Source of the DNA: Apiospora phragmitis
Taxonomy: Eukaryota; Ascomycota; Sordariomycetes; Amphisphaeriales; Apiosporaceae
Reading direction: 5' to 3'
DNA: 64,000 nt
Assembly (NCBI GenBank): GCA_038363925.1
Contig: JAQQWL010000002.1
Coordinates: 4,774,001-4,838,000 of the forward strand
How positions within the stretch are numbered: position 1 is the first letter of the stretch; every line of letters begins with the position of its first letter. Below are positions 59,241 through 64,000 of the stretch, piece after piece. Below the pieces are notes generated by a model. It did not search any database. It saw only the letters and a list, made by a program, of their open reading frames with translations, and had not been told where the DNA came from. The translations under genes were made by a program, and so were the position numbers.

Positions 59241-60934
59241 CTAACGGCAGGCACCTCGCTCGTCCAGGAGCCCAACTACATTATCATGGCCCCAGTCTAA
59301 AGCAAGTCTACGAGGGAAAGTGCGTAAGACCCGTTTATGTTGGCGCCGAGATCAAGTAGGAGTCCAACCGCTTCGATATGACCTCCCCTTGCAGCATTAG
59401 TAAGAGGCTCTTCAAGCCCAGACCCATTTACATCGGCGCCTCGTTCAACCAGTAATCTAATTATGTCGACATGTCCTCGGGCTGAAGCTAAAGAAATAGG
59501 CGCTATACCAGATGCCCCATCCTCGTCGCCGCCTCGTCCTCTCAAATTGGCGCCTTGCTCAACGAGAAATTTAACTATTTCGATATGGCCCTCAAATAAG
59601 GCCAGCGCAAGACTTGTCCAACCATCTCGACCAGTGGCGTTTATATCGGCGCCTCCTTCGATTGAGAGTTTAACCATATCGATATTGCCTGCGGCTAAAG
59701 CCAGAATAAGACATGTCCGACCATTTTGACCAACAATATTTATATTGGCGTCTCGTTCGACTAGAAATTCGGCCATGTCGATATGGTTTGCGGTTAAAGC
59801 CAGAGAAAGACTCGTTGCACCATATCGACCAACGGCGGTTATAGTGGCGCCTCGATTGAGAAGGAGTCTCGCCATATTGATATCACCTCGGGCTGCAGCC
59901 TTAGCGAGAGTAAATTTCCAGACCAAGCAGAATTTATGTTGGCGCCTCGTTCGATGATGAGTCTTGCCATGTCGATATCACCTCGGGCAGCAGCCTGAAA
60001 GAGAGGCGATCCTTCAGGCCCATCGTGGTAGACGCTGGCGCCTTGTTCGATGAGAAGTCTAGCTAGATCGATATAACCTTTTGTAAAAGCCGTAAGAAGA
60101 GAACTCCCGGGTAAAAGCCCTTCGGTATTCGTGTCGGCGTCATGCTCGAGTAAATATCTGATTATATCGATATTATCTTGGGCTGTAGCGCCCACGAGAG
60201 GCGGTCCGTTATGATGAACGTGGTTGACGTCGGCGCTTTGTTCGATGGGAAGTCTAGCTATGTCGATATGACCTCTTAATAAAGCAGCAAGAAGAAGCGA
60301 CTCGTATGGTAACGTTTCGATATTCATGTCGGCGCCATAGTCGAATAGAAGTCTAGCAATATCGATATTGCCTCCAGTTACAGCCTGCATAAGGGGCGAG
60401 CCATACGTGGTCAGAGTGCGATTCAAGTTGACGCCTTGGTCAATAAGAAGTTTAGTCACGCCGATATGATTTGTCTCGATGGCGTAGCACAGTGGCGCCC
60501 CCAAATTCCTGTTATCCATGGATTTGGCATCGAATTGTCCAGTCCTCCAGAGGACTTTCAGAAGCTTTGTATCCCCTACTTCAATCAGGTGAAGAAACGC
60601 CCCCTTCTGGTTAGAAAAGGAGAATTTCCGGCCAAAAGTAGTGCACCACTCTTCATAATCGGATCTCTGCAGTGGGTCGGTCTTAAGAGACGGGTTCACT
60701 ATGCCCACTAGTGGTTTACCTTCGATCAATGCCTGTACGGTATTTATGCTCTTCGTGGCTAATGTAGTGAAAAGCGGTGTCCCGTATCTCTCTTTTTCTA
60801 CTTCTAAACAAGAACGAGTTATAGGCTGAGCTCGGATGAGAGCCCCCTGGTTGCTTTCGGCTAGGATGATCAGGTCTTACCTTTCCAGCGACGAAGGCGA
60901 GGAGGTAAAGAGTACGGCTGGTGGAGAAGCGCAT
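59241..60934 (-). CDS. Ankyrin-repeat protein, about 12 repeats
   Basis: An array of about 12 ankyrin repeats fills almost the whole product, for example GSPLFQAAARGDIDMARLIIERGA and NGRTCLILALAAGNIDMVKL. Such arrays bind proteins; no other domain is seen. Two run-length breaks are read through: TTT on + at 59915-59917 (one short, restoring SGKFTLAKAAARGD) and AA at 59326-59327 (one short, restoring SLRTFPRRLALDWGHDNVVG). The stop is the TAG at 59241-59243. The 5' end is uncertain. The exon from about 60783 down begins VEKERYGTPLFTTLATKS. The ATG at 60934 (MRFSTSRTLYLL) can reach it only through a weak donor (GTACTC), while a strong GTAAGA donor gives the wrong phase. This stop is in the frame of the neighbouring ankyrin locus, so the two may be parts of one gene. 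Confidence 0.6.
59350..60470. repeat. DNA-level tandem repeat, about 99 bp, 11-12 units
   Basis: A TCGATAT-type core recurs near 59371, 59577, 59676, 59775, 59970, 60067, 60166, 60265, 60361 and 60460, mostly 95-100 bp apart. This is the 33-residue ankyrin unit with unusually well-kept nucleotide sequence, such as GTCTAGCTA and TCGGCGCC blocks. It points to recent duplication or gene conversion. Confidence 0.7.
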
Positions 60935-62085
60935 CTTGGGAGGTATGGTGAATGAAGCTTGATAGATGTCGGGTGTTCTTGATTCAAGGTATTGATAATT
61001 GGAAAAGGACTTTGCGATCTTCATACTGGAACGGGGGAATGGCGGTGTCTTCTTATACGCTGCTGGAAATCGCTCTATGCTGCAAAGAGCGGAGGGAGGC
61101 TACTTCTGTGGACTTGGGGCAGCGTCACTCCCTGAACCAGCCCGTTTGCCTCTGAAGCGGATGTTTCCCTTGAATGTATGTCATGTGTGCTGAGCAGTTT
61201 GCTTTCTCAGCAAACGGGCCATGATAGACGGGTACGCATGTGGCTGCCCGCGGTAAGACATCCGGCCTCGGCCAACCCTTTGCAACAAATGGCGCCCTTC
61301 GACATTATTGGGACACTCGATGAAGTCTGATGCCAGCTACCCTATGATATGCATTTGCCCGTGAGCCACGTCCTGAATCCAGCAATGAGCCGCAATATTT
61401 GTGAACCACAGAAGCTGGACCAATGAGAAAGTAGTATGAATGAATTCTGTTTGACTGGGTGGTGTCGCCATGGCCGAAGTCGACGAGCATCAGATCAGCT
61501 ATTATCAAGGGATATGACAGTCTGGCGGCTATGCCGTTGCACTACTATATTCGGACCTCAGTTTTGCTAGTGATTACAAGTAGTTATCCAACTACTATCT
61601 ATTGCCTGTTGAAGCCAGGGGGATCCAGGTTCAATACAGATGCAAATGTTCACTGTTCACAATTTTCCACGGATATGGACAAATATGTCCTCAAACTCTA
61701 CCATGTATTGTATTTGCATAGGGGATGAAAGGCTTCGAGGGACAATCACGTTCGTAAGTACGAAGAGTAGTTTGTTGCATCAGCACTGTATTATTATGAT
61801 CAAGCAAGTCATCTGCGGGCCAGCGCTGCCAGGACCATCCTAGTGTACATATATTATCCAAGCTTGATTGCCTGTTCTTGTGATACACCTTGCGCCTTGG
61901 TACCAGTCCCCAATCCAATTTCGCACTTTCTTCAACTGAATATCCAAAGTGTTTCTCCTCAGATGAGCGACATAATGCAAGGGCTTCGGTTTTCCTTTCT
62001 CTCTCCTTTTCCTTCCGCTGCCAATCAAGATAAGCTCGTGTGCAATCTACAGCTTTCCCTTGTAGCCCTATGAACCCTCATGGGG
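60935..62085. other. Intergenic
   Basis: No supported gene. A short inverted repeat (GCCCGTTTGC near 61140 and GCAAACGGGC near 61211) is the only structure seen, and it is too small to interpret. Confidence 0.55.
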
Positions 62086-63144
62086 CTAGCCCTTATATGC
62101 AAGGTAATTGATCAGTGAGTTATGCACCTCGATCAAGTCATCCACAGGGGCGTCGAGGGTCTTACGCGTAACCTTGCGTTGATCGGCAAGGACGCGGTTG
62201 TCGGCGCAAGCCCACGCTAGGTCCTCCACGATGGACTCTACGCCGGGTTGTCGGCCGTTTGTGCATTTCTTGTAGATGGCGGACTGGAGATTACCATCCG
62301 AAGCGCCCTGGCGGCGCGCCATGAGGTAGTTTCGCGCAGCCTGTCTCGGCATGCTGCACAGTCGCGCCCGGGCGCCGTGGACCGCTGTGAAGAGCGCCTT
62401 CAGCTCTCGGCGTCGGAGGAGTCTGATGAGCTGGTAGAGTCTTGACGTGTACTCCGCACTCATCCCGCCCTCGGTCTCATGTTCCGGGGAGCATCTCAGG
62501 CAGGCCAGGAGTTTCCACATCGGAGAGAGTACATCGTGGTCGCCATCTAGCTCGGGTACCACCTGTTTGGCAATATTGACATTGCAACTGAAGGCGAGGC
62601 GGGTCAGTTCGGAGTGGAGAGGCGGCGCGTCGGTACCTTCGGTCAGATGGAGATACAGGGCCTCCTTCTCGCTGGCCCTCATCTTCTTGATCATCCGATC
62701 AAGGAGGCCGCGAACTTCCTTGCTCTGTCCATCCTGCTTTTGATAGAGCTTCTTCAGTTCATGGGATAATGTGGTTGGGCCACCACTGCGCCATAACGCC
62801 TCGTGCCCGAGTATTTCCATGTTGTCCTTGTTCAAGAGCCGATAGACTGCAAGTCGGAGCTCATCATCCGAGATGGGTATGGCGGCTTGCAGAAAGTCGG
62901 TCATGGTCATCAAAGAGTCGGGGTATCTATACCAGAACTTCTCCAGGCGCGCCATGGCTTTTGGGTCGATTGGGACTTCGTTCATGGCGATGGACCGAAG
63001 CACGCCCCGGAGCGCCTCCACATGCTTGCAGTCCAATGGCATGTCATGGAAGAACTCTGTGCTCATCTCCAGCTCCTCCAGTCGTCGCCTAGCGACGGCA
63101 GGGTGGAGCCTCTCCAGGGTCCTGTGAAGCTTCGCTTCACTCAT
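62086..63144 (-). CDS. Unrecognised helical protein, 352 aa
   Basis: A single-exon gene, unbroken from MSEAKLHRTLERLHPAVARR to SLINYLAYKG. The sequence is amphipathic and predicted helical throughout, rich in Leu, Arg, Glu and Lys, with no signal peptide, membrane segment or recognised motif. A basic stretch (RRRELKALF) and MPRQAARNYLMARRQGAS stand out. It lies beside the ankyrin block, on the same strand, 1.15 kb upstream of it, so a link is possible but not shown. The clean frame through 1 kb makes it a real gene. Confidence 0.65.
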   Translation of the reverse strand: MSEAKLHRTLERLHPAVARRRLEELEMSTEFFHDMPLDCKHVEALRGVLRSIAMNEVPIDPKAMARLEKFWYRYPDSLMTMTDFLQAAIPISDDELRLAVYRLLNKDNMEILGHEALWRSGGPTTLSHELKKLYQKQDGQSKEVRGLLDRMIKKMRASEKEALYLHLTEGTDAPPLHSELTRLAFSCNVNIAKQVVPELDGDHDVLSPMWKLLACLRCSPEHETEGGMSAEYTSRLYQLIRLLRRRELKALFTAVHGARARLCSMPRQAARNYLMARRQGASDGNLQSAIYKKCTNGRQPGVESIVEDLAWACADNRVLADQRKVTRKTLDAPVDDLIEVHNSLINYLAYKG

Positions 63145-64000
63145 GATGACTGATTGAGTAAAGTATCTTCGTCGGAAAAGAACCTAAGGTACAGGTCAGA
63201 ATGCCAATCCATGTGTCATGAGTAGATGAAGTTTCCGCGTCAAGAAGTTCTGATGTTCAGGAGGAAACAGACTGTCCAGCCTCACGACTTACCTCAAGCG
63301 CCTGATGGTAGAATCGTCCTGGGGATGGTGCAACTTTTCGTGCAAGTTTGCTGCTGGAGAGATGCAGCAGGAGAAGGCCAGTTAGATGAAGTTTTCAAAT
63401 GAAGCAGTGAAGAGGAATAGTTGCATGCAAAGAGTGCGATGTACGAGCATGAAGTGCCACAGTAGACAAGTGGCAAAAGAAGAGCAGAAGGTTGGTCGCT
63501 GTACGAATGAAGGATGGAAGGTGAAGGGTCAAAGATTGACGATGTAAATCTATGGTGAAGAAATACTGTCAGAGTGCGTGCCGGTCCAGTACTGACACAT
63601 GGCATCCGAGAAGCGGTACCGTAGCTCCGCGGCGCGGCCTTGGGCTTCGTAGTGTAGCTTGCTGTTGATTCGTACGTCAAGGGACGCGGGACCGCGGGAG
63701 GGACGGTTCATGGAAGATCTAATTTCTCAGAGCGGCAGTGCCGGATGGTCTTTGACATCGGTACTTCCCTGGTGATCCTGAGAATTGTTAACAGAAGAGG
63801 ATAAATGGTAAGCTGGGTGGGAGATCTGGTATTTCTAGCCAAGAAGAGAAATGGAGGAAGCCCAGTAAAAAAAGGTGGCATTGAATGTCATGAGTGGTCT
63901 TCTATAGTAGCTCGCTTGAAGCTCCGCGATTTCTTGACATCCTGCCTACAGGCAGTTTATTTAGGGTGCTCCACCGGCCACATATGCCTTTGATTCAGGG
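63145..64000. other. Intergenic to the window end
   Basis: The upstream region of the helical protein. Short open frames only; no gene seen before the window ends. Confidence 0.55.

Noticed and set aside
1..64000. CRISPR arrays, insertion sequences, LTR elements
   Set aside because: No regularly spaced identical repeats with unique spacers, no transposase or reverse transcriptase motifs and no long terminal repeats were seen; CRISPR is not expected in a eukaryote.

Overview
The window is nuclear DNA of a filamentous ascomycete (Pezizomycotina; gene content and style suggest Eurotiomycetes, but I cannot name a genus). The signs are short GT-AG introns of about 50-100 nt with CTRAC-type branch sites, single-copy housekeeping genes spaced 0.3-4 kb apart, a HET-domain gene, an orphan P450, ankyrin genes with a fungal STAND-type N-terminus, and an intron-containing tRNA-Ala.

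Layout. 0-2.3 kb: 3' part of the endocytic scaffold ede1. 3.6-5.5 kb: an orphan, disordered protein. 6.0 kb: tRNA-Ala(AGC). 8.1-11.0 kb: a gyp5-like TBC RabGAP. 11.7-14.1 kb (-): a HET-domain protein with a lysine microsatellite tract. 14.9-15.7 kb (-): ribosomal protein eS8. 16-20 kb: gene-poor. 20.0-32.7 kb: a very large HECT ubiquitin ligase (tom1/HUWE1 type, about 4,070 residues). 34.0-34.5 kb (-): ctf8, sharing a 543-bp divergent promoter with eS6 (35.0-36.2 kb). 37.5-38.9 kb (-): PRPP synthetase. 40.2-40.8 kb (-): a GFA/CENP-V zinc protein. 42.3-44.3 kb: a cytochrome P450. 44.8-47.3 kb: an unknown single-pass membrane protein. 47.6-48.6 kb (-): an unknown Cys-pair/Asp-tail protein. 49.6-50.4 kb: pho88/snd3. 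51.0-52.4 kb: rad14 (XPA). 52.9-60.9 kb (-): three consecutive ankyrin loci, the first with a STAND-type N-terminal domain. 62.1-63.1 kb (-): an unknown helical protein.

The left and middle parts are core cell biology (endocytosis, Rab cycling, ubiquitin, ribosome, nucleotide supply, DNA repair, cohesion). The HET gene and the right-hand ankyrin block are the accessory, rapidly evolving, self/non-self type part.

The main technical observation is that many conserved genes, including eS6 and tom1, are interrupted by single-base length differences, nearly all assignable to a homopolymer run (about 20 sites). A run-length error of the assembly is the simplest explanation. The gene models below are therefore read across these sites. 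Three in-frame stops (46291, 58479, 58665) are not explained that way.
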